27,840 nt of DNA from Opitutaceae bacterium (GCA_031266495.1 JAISAX010000786.1:1-27840); one strand, 5' to 3'; shown: positions 6,777 through 14,565, counted from the first letter of the stretch. Numbers and translations are program-made. The notes: generated by a model not told the origin, from the letters alone.

Positions 6777-6885
6777 TGGCAACTGACTACAGAGGGAAGA
6801 GGATTTGAGATGCCGTTCTATAGCAAACTTGATTTATTCCCTGTAGTCAATTATCATCAAGTTCTGTGATGAACCGGAAAAAGGA

Positions 6886-7046
6886 GGGCACTTTGAAAAA
6901 GTCGTTTTAACCGCGAATGGACGCGAATAGACGCGAATTCGGAAAGGAAATAACAAGAGCAGGTCTTCTTGAAAAACATTCGCGTTCATTCGCGTCTATT
7001 CGCGGTTGGTTCGTTTGTCTGGAAAAAGGAGTTTTTCAAAGTGCCC
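6886..7046. repeat. MITE-like element, copy B
   Basis: 161 bp with perfect GGGCACTTTGAAAAA and TTTTTCAAAGTGCCC ends and the usual interior arms. The centre is slightly shorter than in copies C and D. The flanking bases (AGGA and TTCA) do not match, so the original target duplication has been lost, perhaps by recombination. It lies between hicB and the RelE/ParE-type module. Confidence 0.85.
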
Positions 7047-7114
7047 TTCATTTTGATTGCTGGTTGTTGATTGTTGAATGTTGAATGTTAGTGGTAAGCG
7101 CTAAAGGCTAGTGG

Positions 7115-7432
7115 CTAGGAGTGGTGTCTTCGTTTTATAAGGCGGCGAATAATCTTGGGATCTCGACGTCCATCCAAGACAGCGATTACAATCGTCCTCT
7201 CCTTTTCTTGGATAAAGTAAACCAGATAATATGATTTCTTGAGTATGGCACGCTGCACCCTGCCAAATTTCTTGGGAAAACTATCAGGATTCCATTCTAT
7301 CCAGCGTATGGTTTCTTCATATTTATCCAGAAAATGTTCACTGCCATCCGCTCGCCACGAGGCATAATGAGATTTCGCCACTTCAAGATCATCTTGAACC
7401 TCAGGAAGTGCAAAGACTGGCTTGCTTTTCAT
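7115..7432 (-). CDS. RelE/ParE superfamily toxin
   Basis: A 105-residue protein with the RelE/ParE pattern. An N-terminal helical pair (LPEVQDDLEVAKSHYASWRA) is followed by RRAILKKSYYLVYFIQE-type strands (here QRAILKKSYYLVYFIQEKER) and IAVLDGRRDPKIIRRLIKRR at the C-terminus, where the catalytic or gyrase-binding strands normally lie. The length is typical. Proteins of this family inhibit translation or gyrase; the sequence does not tell which. It overlaps the antitoxin gene by ATGA (7429-7432). No damage is visible. Confidence 0.83.
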   Translation of the reverse strand: MKSKPVFALPEVQDDLEVAKSHYASWRADGSEHFLDKYEETIRWIEWNPDSFPKKFGRVQRAILKKSYYLVYFIQEKERTIVIAVLDGRRDPKIIRRLIKRRHHS

Positions 7433-7647
7433 TTCTGACGAAGCCTTGCCATCATTTCCTTATGAGGGATGGGCTTGCTTTGGCCACTTCGATACCGGTG
7501 CAGGCGTTCATCCAGGACACGTTTATGGCTTGCAGGCACAGGCAGAGTTGTTTCATCCACCACTGACAGCCAGAGTCGCTCGGCAATCACCATGCGCTTG
7601 TTTTTCGGAAGTTTTAGCAAGATATCAAATTGCGTGTTCATATTCAT
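7429..7647 (-). CDS. Addiction-module antitoxin (Unstab_antitox-like)
   Basis: A 72-residue protein: LLKLPKNKRMVIAERLWLSV resembles the conserved LS..ER..LAE.LW.S core of the addiction-module family that pairs with RelE/ParE-like toxins, and the tail GQSKPIPHKEMMARLRQK fits the toxin-binding end. Start at ATG 7647; the ATG at 7641 is an alternative. No strong Shine-Dalgarno is seen. MITE copy C begins 23 bp upstream, so the present promoter may lie in or near the repeat. Confidence 0.78.
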   Translation of the reverse strand: MNMNTQFDILLKLPKNKRMVIAERLWLSVVDETTLPVPASHKRVLDERLHRYRSGQSKPIPHKEMMARLRQK

Positions 7648-8109
7648 TTAAAAGTGACTGATTTTATTTAGGGCACTTTGAAAAAGTCGTTTTAACCGCG
7701 AATGGACGCGAATAGACGCGAATTCGGGAAAAAGATAATTTTGCTGAACAAGAACAGGTTTTGAAATATTCGCGTTCATTCGCGTCCATTCGCGGTTGGT
7801 TCGTTTGTCTGGAAAAAGGAGTTTTTCAAAGTGCCCATAATCATCACCGACCGGAAGCGATATCGTGAGGGTATGACCTTGTTCCTGAAGGATACCCCCC
7901 GTTTCCAGCCAGGGAAGCATCTGGTACAGTTCCTTTTTGTTTAGCGGAGCGTGTGAGAAAAAATCAAAATCGACGGAAACACGATGACCCAGGCGCAACG
8001 CGATAGCCGGGCCTCCGTAAAGCCCCCAAGGCGTTCCCGACAAAGGCTCCAGGCGAGACCAGATATACTTCTGCTGGACAGGAAGGCAGGATGGAAAAAT
8101 GAGGGGCAA
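7648..8109 (-). pseudogene. AbiEii-like nucleotidyltransferase truncated by a MITE
   Basis: From a TTG at 8109 the protein reads GLYGGPAIALRLGHRVSVDF followed by DFFSH, the NTase signature of AbiEii/AbiGii-like toxins. Family-like sequence ends at LPVGDDYG, exactly where MITE copy C begins (7836). The frame then runs through the repeat and stops at 7648, giving an artificial tail. A full-length relative is usually more than 200 residues, so most of the protein is missing, and I do not see the rest on the other side of the repeat. The gene follows its partner by 6 bp. Confidence 0.8.
7671..7836. repeat. MITE-like element, copy C
   Basis: 166 bp with perfect 15-bp inverted ends (GGGCACTTTGAAAAA and its complement). 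The flanks TTTA and ATAA do not form a clean duplication, which together with the missing 3' part of the NTase gene suggests a deletion or recombination at this element. Confidence 0.88.
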
Positions 8110-8115
8110 ATATCG

Positions 8116-8418
8116 TCACGTTGTTTTTCTGACAAGTAATGGAGGGGGATTTTCGAGCGGATCGATCATTCCCAGTCGATAATGCCAAAAGGCCCAAGCC
8201 CTGGCGTCAAACCAGCCCGGCATAGCCGCCTCAAGGGTATGCCGGAGGGTCTGAGGAGTCATGATGCGCAGCAGACAGTCGAGATCGGACAGTGTGCCAA
8301 GCGTCATCGTCTGGGCGATCACCCGTTCGGGCGATTTTAGCGCCTTCTCCGGCGCTTCCCACCAGATATAACGCCGGGCCAAACGTTTCAATTCGGCAGA
8401 CTGTTCATAACTATCCAT
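8116..8418 (-). CDS. Small partner protein of AbiEii-like NTase
   Basis: A 100-residue protein (SAELKRLARRYIWWEAPEKA, then TLSDLDCLLRIMTPQTLRHT and AWAFWHYRLGM near the C-terminus). I recognise it only as the kind of small Trp-rich protein found directly upstream of AbiEii-like nucleotidyltransferases; it is a likely antitoxin of the pair. The gene ends 6 bp before the NTase TTG start. As the NTase is truncated, this protein is probably an orphan. Start at ATG 8418; upstream there are only remnants of an AACCGCGAA-type repeat. Confidence 0.65.
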   Translation of the reverse strand: MDSYEQSAELKRLARRYIWWEAPEKALKSPERVIAQTMTLGTLSDLDCLLRIMTPQTLRHTLEAAMPGWFDARAWAFWHYRLGMIDPLENPPPLLVRKTT

Positions 8419-8549
8419 ACAAAAAATGCCTTTTAACCGCGAAAGACACGAAGGATGCGAAGTGAAGAAAACCCTTCTGTCCGGATTTTTTTAGCCATAA
8501 AAAAACGTAAAAATCCTCATGCCGATGAAACATTGTGTGGCGCTTAAAG

Positions 8550-8694
8550 CTAGTGATCAGTCAAAGGTCAAAAGTCGGAAGGTCGAAGGTTGCCAGCGGC
8601 TCCGCTACGCGGAGCATTTTGCAAGGCTGGCCCGCTTCGGCGGGCCGGTGATGACTTCCGACTTTCCGACTTTTGACCTTTGACTGATCACTAG
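8550..8694. repeat. Palindromic repeat with CTAGTGATCAGTC ends, copy 2
   Basis: Outer arms CTAGTGATCAGTCAAAGGTC and the complement ending GATCACTAG enclose inner GC-rich hairpins (GGCTCCGCTACGCGGAGC and GGCCCGCTTCGGCGGGCC). It is inverted relative to 6640-6776. The terminal CTAG provides the TAG stop codon of the PIN gene at 8691. Confidence 0.8.
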
Positions 8695-9116
8695 CTATTA
8701 TGTGGGGCAAAAAGCTGACGTGGTGTCCTGCCTCTCAAATAAATCGCAAAATCGCGGGAATCAGTCGTAAAAACAGGTAGCCGGAGAAATTCATCACTTA
8801 AAGTAACAATACAGACATCCGCAAAATCCACATAGCGAGATTTATAACGATTCATCTCGGCAAAAACGAGACTCTGTCGCTCGGGCAAAAAATGCTTCGA
8901 ATGCAGCAAGTCCCGCTCCATCCAGTCAAAGAGAAAGAGGCGCGACCGTCCGATAAACGCCTTTCCCTCCAGACAATGAATACATTCGGCAATACATGCT
9001 TCGGCAGTCAGCCAAGGGCCCCGCGCATTAGGGGCAACGGATATCGCCCAATCATGCCAAGGATCGGATTTATCCAATAATCCGACAATAAAGCCTGTAT
9101 CCACAATACTATGCAC
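8691..9116 (-). CDS. PIN-domain toxin (VapC-like)
   Basis: A 141-residue PIN protein: MHSIVDTGFIVGLLDKSDPW with Asp6, TAEACIAECIHCLEG with Glu44, YVDFADVCIVTLSDEF with the third acidic residue and VFTTDSRDFAIYLRGR near the end. All four acidic positions are present, so it should be an active Mg-dependent RNase. The start overlaps the upstream small gene by 8 bp. The stop codon TAG belongs to the palindromic repeat at 8550-8694, so the original C-terminus may have been slightly longer or different. Confidence 0.85.
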   Translation of the reverse strand: MHSIVDTGFIVGLLDKSDPWHDWAISVAPNARGPWLTAEACIAECIHCLEGKAFIGRSRLFLFDWMERDLLHSKHFLPERQSLVFAEMNRYKSRYVDFADVCIVTLSDEFLRLPVFTTDSRDFAIYLRGRTPRQLFAPHNS

Positions 9117-9342
9117 GACGTCCGAAATCGGTCAGTTTTTGTTTAACAGTTCTTCTATCTCCACTCTGAACGCAACCGAAGTCCGCGCCCAATGCCGCCA
9201 CCATGTCAATACCCTCGTTACTTGATACACGGCCAATTCCAACGGTTTCGATTTTGGTTTGCCTGACGATCTTTCCCTCCCTGTTCAAAACAGGCTTTCG
9301 ATATTTTTTTCGCTTAACGGTATCTAACGTTGCAGTGTTCAT
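9109..9342 (-). CDS. Putative antitoxin upstream of VapC-like gene
   Basis: A 77-residue basic protein (MNTATLDTVKRKKYRKPVLN ... KQKLTDFGRRA). I do not recognise the family; the call rests on its size and on the overlap with the PIN gene. The start is ATG 9342, preceded by a strong AGGAGG (9355-9360) about 12 bp away. The frame also extends into MITE copy D up to 9369, which is unlikely to be translated. The TTAA target duplication touches the Shine-Dalgarno, so the native promoter has been displaced by the repeat. Confidence 0.65.
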   Translation of the reverse strand: MNTATLDTVKRKKYRKPVLNREGKIVRQTKIETVGIGRVSSNEGIDMVAALGADFGCVQSGDRRTVKQKLTDFGRRA

Positions 9343-9363
9343 TTCGATAATAATCCTCCTTAA

Positions 9364-9529
9364 GGGCACTTTGAAAAAGTCGTTTTAACCGCGAATGGAC
9401 GCGAATAGACGCGAATTCGGAGAGAAGATAACTTTGTTGAACAAGAGCAGGTTTTGAAACATTCGCGTTCATTCGCGTCTATTCGCGGTTGGTTCGTTTG
9501 TCTGGAAAAAGGAGTTTTTCAAAGTGCCC
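9364..9529. repeat. MITE-like element, copy D (reference copy)
   Basis: 166 bp with perfect 15-bp inverted ends, GGGCACTTTGAAAAA and TTTTTCAAAGTGCCC. TTAA flanks both sides (9360-9363 and 9530-9533), giving a clean 4-bp target duplication. The arms carry CGCGAAT units about 10 bp apart. It sits immediately upstream of the Shine-Dalgarno of the VapBC-like operon. Sequence 9530-9657 holds only a half ACACAAAG repeat. Confidence 0.9.
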
Positions 9530-9657
9530 TTAAATGCTATATTGTCAAATTAACATTCCGCTCCTTCGCGACCATACCTCCGCTCCCTGCCTGAATCTTC
9601 GCACCCTTCGCGATCTTTGTGTAAAACCATCATCCGGGTTTATGCTTCTCTGGCAGT

Positions 9658-11076
9658 TCACTTCCCCAAGCCATAGGCCCGGAATCCGAGTTTTTCCAGG
9701 GGTTCCAAATCAACGACATTGCGGCCATCGAACAGGAAGGCGGGTTTTTGCATGTTGGCATGGATTTTTTCGAAATCGAGCGTCCTGAATTCGTCCCACT
9801 CGGTCAGGATCGCCACCGCGTGCGCGCTGGCGCAGGCTTCATTGGCGTTCTCTGCCACGGTGAGATGATCCGCAGAAAGTTGAGATGCTGAAAACTGAAA
9901 CGCTGAGACAGGAGAACCGGAGGACGTGGATGGCTGCGAAACCGGACCGAGAACATCTGCGCGGATTTTTTCCGCCGGCACCTTGGGATCATAAACCACC
10001 ACGTTGGCCTGCTCTTCCAGCAGGTCGCGGACAACGCTGATCGCCGGGGATTCGCGCGTGTCGTTGGTGTCTTTCTTGAAGGCAAAGCCGAGCACCGCAA
10101 TTTTCTTGCCGGCCACCGTATTGAAAAGCGTGCGGACGATTTTTGCCGCGAAGCGGTGTTTCTGGAATTCGTTGATTTTGATGACTTGATCCCAGTAGGC
10201 GGCGACCTCGGGCAGTCCGAAGTATTCGCAGAGGTACACGAGATTGAGGATATCTTTCTGGAAGCAGGAGCCGCCGAAACCGACCGAGGCTTTCAGAAAC
10301 CTGGGGCCGATGCGGCTATCCCGGCCGATGGCGTGCGCCACTTCATCCACATTGGCGCCGGTGGCTTCGCAAAGGGCCGAGATGGAGTTGATCGAGGAGA
10401 TGCGCTGGGCGAGGAAGGCATTGGCCACCAGCTTGGAAAGCTCGGAGGACCAGAGATTGGTCATGATGATCCGGTCGCGCGGCACCCAGCGGGCATAGAC
10501 ACTGACCAGGGTTTCCACCGCCTGCCGGCCTTCCGGTGTGCGTTCGCCACCGATCAGCACACGGTCGGGATTTTGCAGGTCCGCGACGGCCGTGCCTTCG
10601 GCAAGAAACTCGGGATTGGAGAGCACCTGGTGGCTGGCACCGTTACCATTGGCTTTGAGGATGGCCTGGATGGTCTCGGCCGTGCGCACCGGGATGGTCG
10701 ATTTTTCGACGATGATCTTGGGCGTGGTGGCAGCTTCTGCGATGGTCCGGGCGACGGATTCGATATAACGCAGATCGGCGGCGCGGCCGGCACCGACGCC
10801 GTAGGTCTTGGTCGGCGTGTTGACCGACACGAAGATGATATCGGCCTTGGCGATAGAGGCATGGATCTCGGTCGAGAAAAACAGGTTCTTGCCGCGCCGT
10901 TCCCTGACGATCTCGTCGAGACCAGGCTCGTACACCGGAAGGTTGTCCGAATTCCACGCCGCGATACGGGAGGCATTCATGTCAACCACGTTAACCGTTA
11001 TATCATGCGCCTTGAGCGCAATCATGGCCATGGTAGGCCCTCCGACATAACCGGCACCGATGCAGCAAATGTTCAT
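9658..11076 (-). CDS. ugd: UDP-glucose 6-dehydrogenase
   Basis: A 472-residue protein that oxidises UDP-glucose to UDP-glucuronate with two NAD+. The Rossmann motif GAGYVGGPT is at residues 7-15, the family motifs VSVNTPTKT and EKSTIPV are at about 84-91 and 124-130, SNPEFLAEG at 153-161, and the catalytic Cys271 in [10 protein letters not shown]. The C-terminal domain has [15 protein letters not shown] and LTEWDEF. The fused arrangement of motifs ([15 protein letters not shown]) resembles the eukaryotic-like branch. Residues about 378-404 (Ser/Gln-rich, [20 protein letters not shown]) look like an insertion made by a small repeat in the linker of the C-terminal domain. Its product feeds the decarboxylase at 13497. 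Confidence 0.95.
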   Translation of the reverse strand: MNICCIGAGYVGGPTMAMIALKAHDITVNVVDMNASRIAAWNSDNLPVYEPGLDEIVRERRGKNLFFSTEIHASIAKADIIFVSVNTPTKTYGVGAGRAADLRYIESVARTIAEAATTPKIIVEKSTIPVRTAETIQAILKANGNGASHQVLSNPEFLAEGTAVADLQNPDRVLIGGERTPEGRQAVETLVSVYARWVPRDRIIMTNLWSSELSKLVANAFLAQRISSINSISALCEATGANVDEVAHAIGRDSRIGPRFLKASVGFGGSCFQKDILNLVYLCEYFGLPEVAAYWDQVIKINEFQKHRFAAKIVRTLFNTVAGKKIAVLGFAFKKDTNDTRESPAISVVRDLLEEQANVVVYDPKVPAEKIRADVLGPVSQPSTSSGSPVSAFQFSASQLSADHLTVAENANEACASAHAVAILTEWDEFRTLDFEKIHANMQKPAFLFDGRNVVDLEPLEKLGFRAYGLGK

Positions 11077-11140
11077 TGGATTTGAAGTTGGTAGTCGGAA
11101 GTTGGGAATTTGTAGCTGGGAGTTGGAGATCCGGAGGGAG

Positions 11141-11325
11141 TTAACCGCTAAAAAACGCTAAATGACGCTAAAAGGGATTAACGGAGCGCCATTTCAATTC
11201 CGATCCTTTACACAAAGGGCGCAAAGAACGCAAAGGAGTGTCGATTATCTTCTTCGCGCCCTTGGCGGTCTTTGTGTGAGATCACTGTCCGGGTTATCAG
11301 CGAAGATTAGCGGGGATTAGCGGTT
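11141..11325. repeat. Nested palindrome, AACCGCTAA outer arms, ACACAAAG inner arms, copy 1
   Basis: Outer arms TTAACCGCTAAAAAACGCTA and the complement ending GATTAGCGGTT; inner hairpin TTTACACAAAGGGCGCAAAG paired with CGCCCTTGGCGGTCTTTGTG. The right arm overlaps the last codons and stop of the small gene at 11307. The rest of the spacer 11077-11140 shows only short AGTTGG-like repeats. Confidence 0.75.
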
Positions 11326-11504
11326 CTTCGTTTTTCTATAAAGGTGACCGCGACATCCAGCCATTGCAGGCGTTCGTAAGGCGTCATCCGCCGGAATTCG
11401 GTGTGGCCGTCGTAATCGGACAGCTTGCTGTTCCGGATTGCCTCCATAATCGATGGACTGACAGGTGCGGACTCCTGCCACTTATGATCGTCAGGCGTTC
11501 TCAT
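11307..11504 (-). CDS. Small protein downstream of NTase, LSPxEY-like
   Basis: A 65-residue protein starting at ATG 11504 inside the 3' end of the NTase gene. Its C-terminal half RRMTPYERLQWLDVAVTFIE aligns with [20 protein letters not shown] of the small protein at 14566, and both genes overlap the 3' end of an NTase, so I infer one family. The N-terminal half (HKWQESAPVSPSIMEAIRNS) is different. The last residues TANPR and the TAA stop are encoded by the palindromic repeat, so the original C-terminus may be lost. Function is unknown. Confidence 0.6.
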   Translation of the reverse strand: MRTPDDHKWQESAPVSPSIMEAIRNSKLSDYDGHTEFRRMTPYERLQWLDVAVTFIEKRRTANPR

Positions 11505-11985
11505 TCTTTTGCAGAAACTCGATATCCAATGCGTCCTTGAGTCGTGGAGGGTTGATTCCCCGTTTGATATCCAGGAGTCTTTTTTTCCCGATAATGCGAA
11601 CCTTGATATTCCCCAACTCCACCCAAACCGAATCGGGAAGCAAATTTTCGTAGGAAAGGTCCGCGACGAGAAAAACATCAATCTGTCGCACCGGTCGATC
11701 AGGATCCAGAAGTGTATAAACCAGTGCATGTTTTTCATTGACCATCATTTGCACTGCTTTTTCGTCCAGAAGCGATTCAGGAGGGACAGGAATCCTCGGG
11801 CGTAATCCGAGGCGATCGCTTGCCCGGATAAATCGATCCAGATTTTCCGGGGTCAGATGTAGCGAAATATCCACATCCATCGTTACCCGCTCCACGCCGT
11901 GCAACACGCAGGCAACCCCGCCTCCAACAATAAAATCAATCCCTGCCTCGCTCAAAGCATTCAATATTTCTTCGTACGGACTCAT
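11491..11985 (-). CDS. Nucleotidyltransferase (AbiEii/DUF6036-like)
   Basis: A 164-residue protein with an NTase motif: FIVGGGVACVLHGVERVTMD then VDISLHLT at about residues 18-45, where GGG...H replaces the usual GS and DVD supplies the metal ligands. The later segment VRQIDVFLVADLSYENLLPD carries a third carboxylate, and KKRLLDIKRGINPPRLKDAL closes the domain. Related proteins act as NTase-type toxins or antitoxins. The 3' end overlaps the small gene at 11504. The start ATG 11985 follows a spacer with a nested palindrome. Confidence 0.78.
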   Translation of the reverse strand: MSPYEEILNALSEAGIDFIVGGGVACVLHGVERVTMDVDISLHLTPENLDRFIRASDRLGLRPRIPVPPESLLDEKAVQMMVNEKHALVYTLLDPDRPVRQIDVFLVADLSYENLLPDSVWVELGNIKVRIIGKKRLLDIKRGINPPRLKDALDIEFLQKNENA

Positions 11986-12010
11986 TCTTCCGCTACCCTG
12001 TTTTTTGATT

Positions 12011-12193
12011 TTAACCGCTAATGAACGCTAATTGACGCTACTGATGAGAGGAGAGGCTTTCCCAACCCCGATCCTTTACACAAAGGGCGCAAAGAACGCA
12101 AAGGAGTGCCGATTATCATCTTCGCGCCCTTGGTGGTTTTTGTGTAAAATCATGGTCTGGTTTATTAGCGAAAATTGGCGTAGATCAGCGGTT
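12011..12193. repeat. Nested palindrome, AACCGCTAA outer arms, ACACAAAG inner arms, copy 2
   Basis: TTAACCGCTAATGAACGCTA at the left and GGCGTAGATCAGCGGTT at the right form the outer arms; the inner TTTACACAAAGGGCGCAAAG and CTTGGTGGTTTTTGTGTAAA form the nested hairpin. It has the same architecture as 11141-11325 and begins 25 bp before the NTase start at 11985. Confidence 0.75.
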
Positions 12194-12203
12194 CAACAAA
12201 TCT

Positions 12204-12773
12204 TCAGCTATTCCCGATTTTTTCTATACAAGCGAGCAGCCACTCCCTGTTCGCGGCAAAGGCATTTTCGATTTCTGTAACGGGTGGTATTTGCGCCTGA
12301 TCCAGCGATTCATGCAATACAGCGATCGAATAATCCTTCTGCCTCAAAAGAAATTCTATATCCTCGCGATCCTGCGGATCAATCCGCATCATTTTAGTCA
12401 ATATCAGGTCTTCAGTCGATGGTCGCCATAAACGCAGATGTTTCAGTCCGGAAATTTCCAGTATAACCACCCTTTTCAGCCAATCCGATGTCAGAATGAC
12501 CTGCCTGTCTTCAAAAAGATGCGTGAAATACAGACCCGCACTGTCGAGGGTTTCATTTGTTTTGGCCTGTGCCTGCCAGAAATCTTCATTAGCATCAATG
12601 GCCAGAATATCCCCGGCGGGCAGAATCGCATCGACATCCATCGTTGCATGATAGCCTGCCGGTGCATCCGGGAAACCCAGCGCCAACGCCGACCGCCCGT
12701 AGATATACAAGCTGAACGGATGGACAAGATAGTTATCCAGCGTCCGAAGAATGTGGAGAGGATTGCTTTTCAT
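12204..12773 (-). CDS. DUF6036-like nucleotidyltransferase
   Basis: The frame is open from 12932, but residues before MKSNPLHILRTLDNYLVHPF are Arg/Ser-rich and lie inside the upstream gene, so I use ATG 12773 (189 residues). The NTase core is LYIYGRSALALGFPDAPAGY then HATMDVDAILP, with the metal-binding DVD. LRLWRPSTEDLILTKMMRID and QDREDIEFLL are typical of DUF6036. The start overlaps the upstream gene by ATGA (12770-12773), suggesting an antitoxin-like partner first. It ends about 10 bp from the palindrome at 12011-12193. Confidence 0.78.
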   Translation of the reverse strand: MKSNPLHILRTLDNYLVHPFSLYIYGRSALALGFPDAPAGYHATMDVDAILPAGDILAIDANEDFWQAQAKTNETLDSAGLYFTHLFEDRQVILTSDWLKRVVILEISGLKHLRLWRPSTEDLILTKMMRIDPQDREDIEFLLRQKDYSIAVLHESLDQAQIPPVTEIENAFAANREWLLACIEKIGNS

Positions 12774-13321
12774 CTTGCGGCATGCCGCATGCGCCCAGGC
12801 CGTAGCCATACGGGACGAGCGACGACTCCTCCTCGCAATCTTCCGGGTGCGGAAACAAACCGACTCGGGTGAGGCCATACACCTGGTCGCCCCTTCGCGG
12901 CAACCGGAAGAGCGGCAATGAGTTTTTTCCAAAAATCCCTGCGCCCGGTATCATAAATAGCTGCTTGATCCGCGATATAGCGCAGTACGGGTGTGGCCCG
13001 CTCCATCAGCGCCAGACGTACCAGACTGCTTCGATCCATTTCCGGATTTCCCAACAACTGCGCCGCACACCGGATTCTTTGCGGATGATATTCCTGGGCG
13101 CCAGAAAGCAGGGCTATCGCCAGTTCTTCGTTACTCAACACGTCTGTTCCCGGATCCATGACCGCCGCCCCGTCATAGTCCGCTGGTGCATAATGGGAGC
13201 AGCCGCGTTTTACCGCAAGGAGAAGCAGTGCGTCCGGTGTCGGGAAACCCAGCAGCCGTACTTTTCGCAGCAGCGGTGATATATGCGGAACACTTCCCGC
13301 TGTATTAGCAACGGATAACAT
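12770..13321 (-). pseudogene. Partner of DUF6036-like NTase, probable frameshift in an A6 run
   Basis: The ORF gives 183 residues (VRLLGFPTPDALLLLAVKRG, later SNEELAIALLSGAQEYHPQR and RDFWKKL). After RDFWKK the sequence becomes Arg-rich with poor third-position GC. The next frame has strong coding character instead: LPLFRLPRRGDQVYGLTRVG and then acidic EDCEEESSLVPYGYGLGACG, ending at 12733. Five instead of six A in the run at 12923-12928 would join the two parts (RDFWKNSLPLFRLPRR). I therefore infer a one-base insertion, or a slippage site. The family is not known to me. Upstream position relative to the NTase suggests an antitoxin role. Confidence 0.6.
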
Positions 13322-13347
13322 TGAAAGGAGGATCTAAAAATACGTTT

Positions 13348-13505
13348 TTAACCGCTAATGAACGCTAATTGACGCTAATCCGGATCTTTCATCACAAGGC
13401 TTGGTGCTCCAAACAGGATCTTTGGATAATAACGGAAGGCATTTATCAGAGGAAAAGGCAGTTTTCTGCAATTCTGTTAGCGAAAATCAGCGTGGATTAG
13501 CGGTT
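13348..13505. repeat. AACCGCTAA palindrome, copy 3
   Basis: TTAACCGCTAATGAACGCTA at the left and CAGCGTGGATTAGCGGTT at the right are complementary arms. The inner ACACAAAG hairpin of the other two copies is absent. The right arm supplies the last codons and TAA stop of the decarboxylase gene at 13497. Confidence 0.72.
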
Positions 13506-14447
13506 CAACAAAATGTCAGTTTTTAACGTTTCCCGGAAGTGGGCGATCGTGCGCGCCAGCCCGTCTTCGAGCGCGACGGTCGGCTGCCAGTTCAGGTGTT
13601 GCTGCGCCAAGGTGATATCCGGTTTTCGTTGTTTCGGGTCGTCCCGGGGAAGCGGCTGATGGACGATCTTCGATTTTCCTCCGACGAGCTTCAGCGTAAG
13701 CTCGGCCAGTTGCAGCATCGTGAACTCGCCGGGATTGCCCAGGTTTACCGGCCCCGTCAGCGCATCCTGATTCATCAGGCGGATGAATCCTTCGATCATG
13801 TCATCTACATAACAAAAAGAACGGGTTTGGGTGCCGTCTCCGTAAACGGTGATGTCCTCACCTTTGAGCGCCTGAACAATGAAGTTGGAAACGACCCGGC
13901 CATCGTTGGGGTGCATCCGGGGGCCGTAGGTATTAAAAATACGGGCGATGCGGATATCGGTGCCGTTTTGCCGGTGATAATCCATAAACAACGTCTCGGC
14001 GCAGCGTTTGCCTTCGTCATAGCAAGACCGGATGCCGATGGGGTTGACGTTGCCCCAGTAACTCTCCGGCTGGGGATGCACCGCCGGGTCGCCATAAACC
14101 TCGCTCGTGCTGGCCTGAAATACCCGGGCGTGGACGCGTTTGGCGAGGCCGAGGCAATTGATCGCGCCCATGACCGAGGTTTTGACGGTCTTGATTGCGT
14201 TGTACTGATAATGAACGGGGGACGCAGGGCAGGCGAGGTTGTAGATCCGGTCCACCTCGAATTTGAAGGGATCGATAACATCGTGACGGACAAGCTCGAA
14301 GGCAGGATTGGCCAGAAGGCGGCTGATGTTGGTTTTGCTTCCGGTAAAAAAATTATCGAGGCAAATAACCTCGTGTCCTTCGGCAAGAAGGCGGTCGCAA
14401 AGATGGGAGCCGAGAAATCCAGCCCCGCCGGTGACAAGGATACGCAT
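13497..14447 (-). CDS. UDP-glucuronate decarboxylase (UDP-xylose synthase-like)
   Basis: A 316-residue extended short-chain dehydrogenase from ATG 14447 ([20 protein letters not shown]); an ATG three codons upstream is possible. It shows the NAD-binding [21 protein letters not shown], the active-site STSEVYGDP and the Tyr-X3-Lys pair in [13 protein letters not shown], then [20 protein letters not shown] and [15 protein letters not shown]. This pattern is typical of UDP-glucuronate decarboxylases, which make UDP-xylose from UDP-glucuronate, the product of the enzyme at 9658. Related dTDP-glucose dehydratases and epimerases are possible but less likely. The final NR and TAA come from the palindrome at 13348-13505. 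Confidence 0.9.
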   Translation of the reverse strand: MRILVTGGAGFLGSHLCDRLLAEGHEVICLDNFFTGSKTNISRLLANPAFELVRHDVIDPFKFEVDRIYNLACPASPVHYQYNAIKTVKTSVMGAINCLGLAKRVHARVFQASTSEVYGDPAVHPQPESYWGNVNPIGIRSCYDEGKRCAETLFMDYHRQNGTDIRIARIFNTYGPRMHPNDGRVVSNFIVQALKGEDITVYGDGTQTRSFCYVDDMIEGFIRLMNQDALTGPVNLGNPGEFTMLQLAELTLKLVGGKSKIVHQPLPRDDPKQRKPDITLAQQHLNWQPTVALEDGLARTIAHFRETLKTDILLNR

Positions 14448-14466
14448 GGGCAGCATGGGAAAACGC

Positions 14467-14525
14467 TGTGTGTGGTGTGTGTGGTGTGTGTGTGGGGGGG
14501 GGGAGAGAGGGGAGGGGAAGGGAGG
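14467..14525. repeat. Low-complexity GT/G tract
   Basis: Repeated TGTGTGG units are followed by a run of about ten G and GAG-rich sequence between the decarboxylase start and the small gene at 14566. It has no coding content and could be length-variable. Confidence 0.6.
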
Positions 14526-14565
14526 TGATGAGGAAGTCGATGCCGGGAATGCCCTCCGATGTTTC

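Noticed and set aside
9364..9529. CRISPR-like array suggested by CGCGAAT units
   Set aside because: Units are only about 10 bp apart, without spacers, and occur as complementary arms of a transposable element.
10156..11085. 309-codon plus-strand ORF
   Set aside because: It is the antisense of the well-supported UDP-glucose dehydrogenase gene; open antisense frames are common in GC-rich DNA and no domain is seen.
13539..14528. 329-codon plus-strand ORF
   Set aside because: Antisense of the UDP-glucuronate decarboxylase; the tail is encoded by the GT-rich tract.
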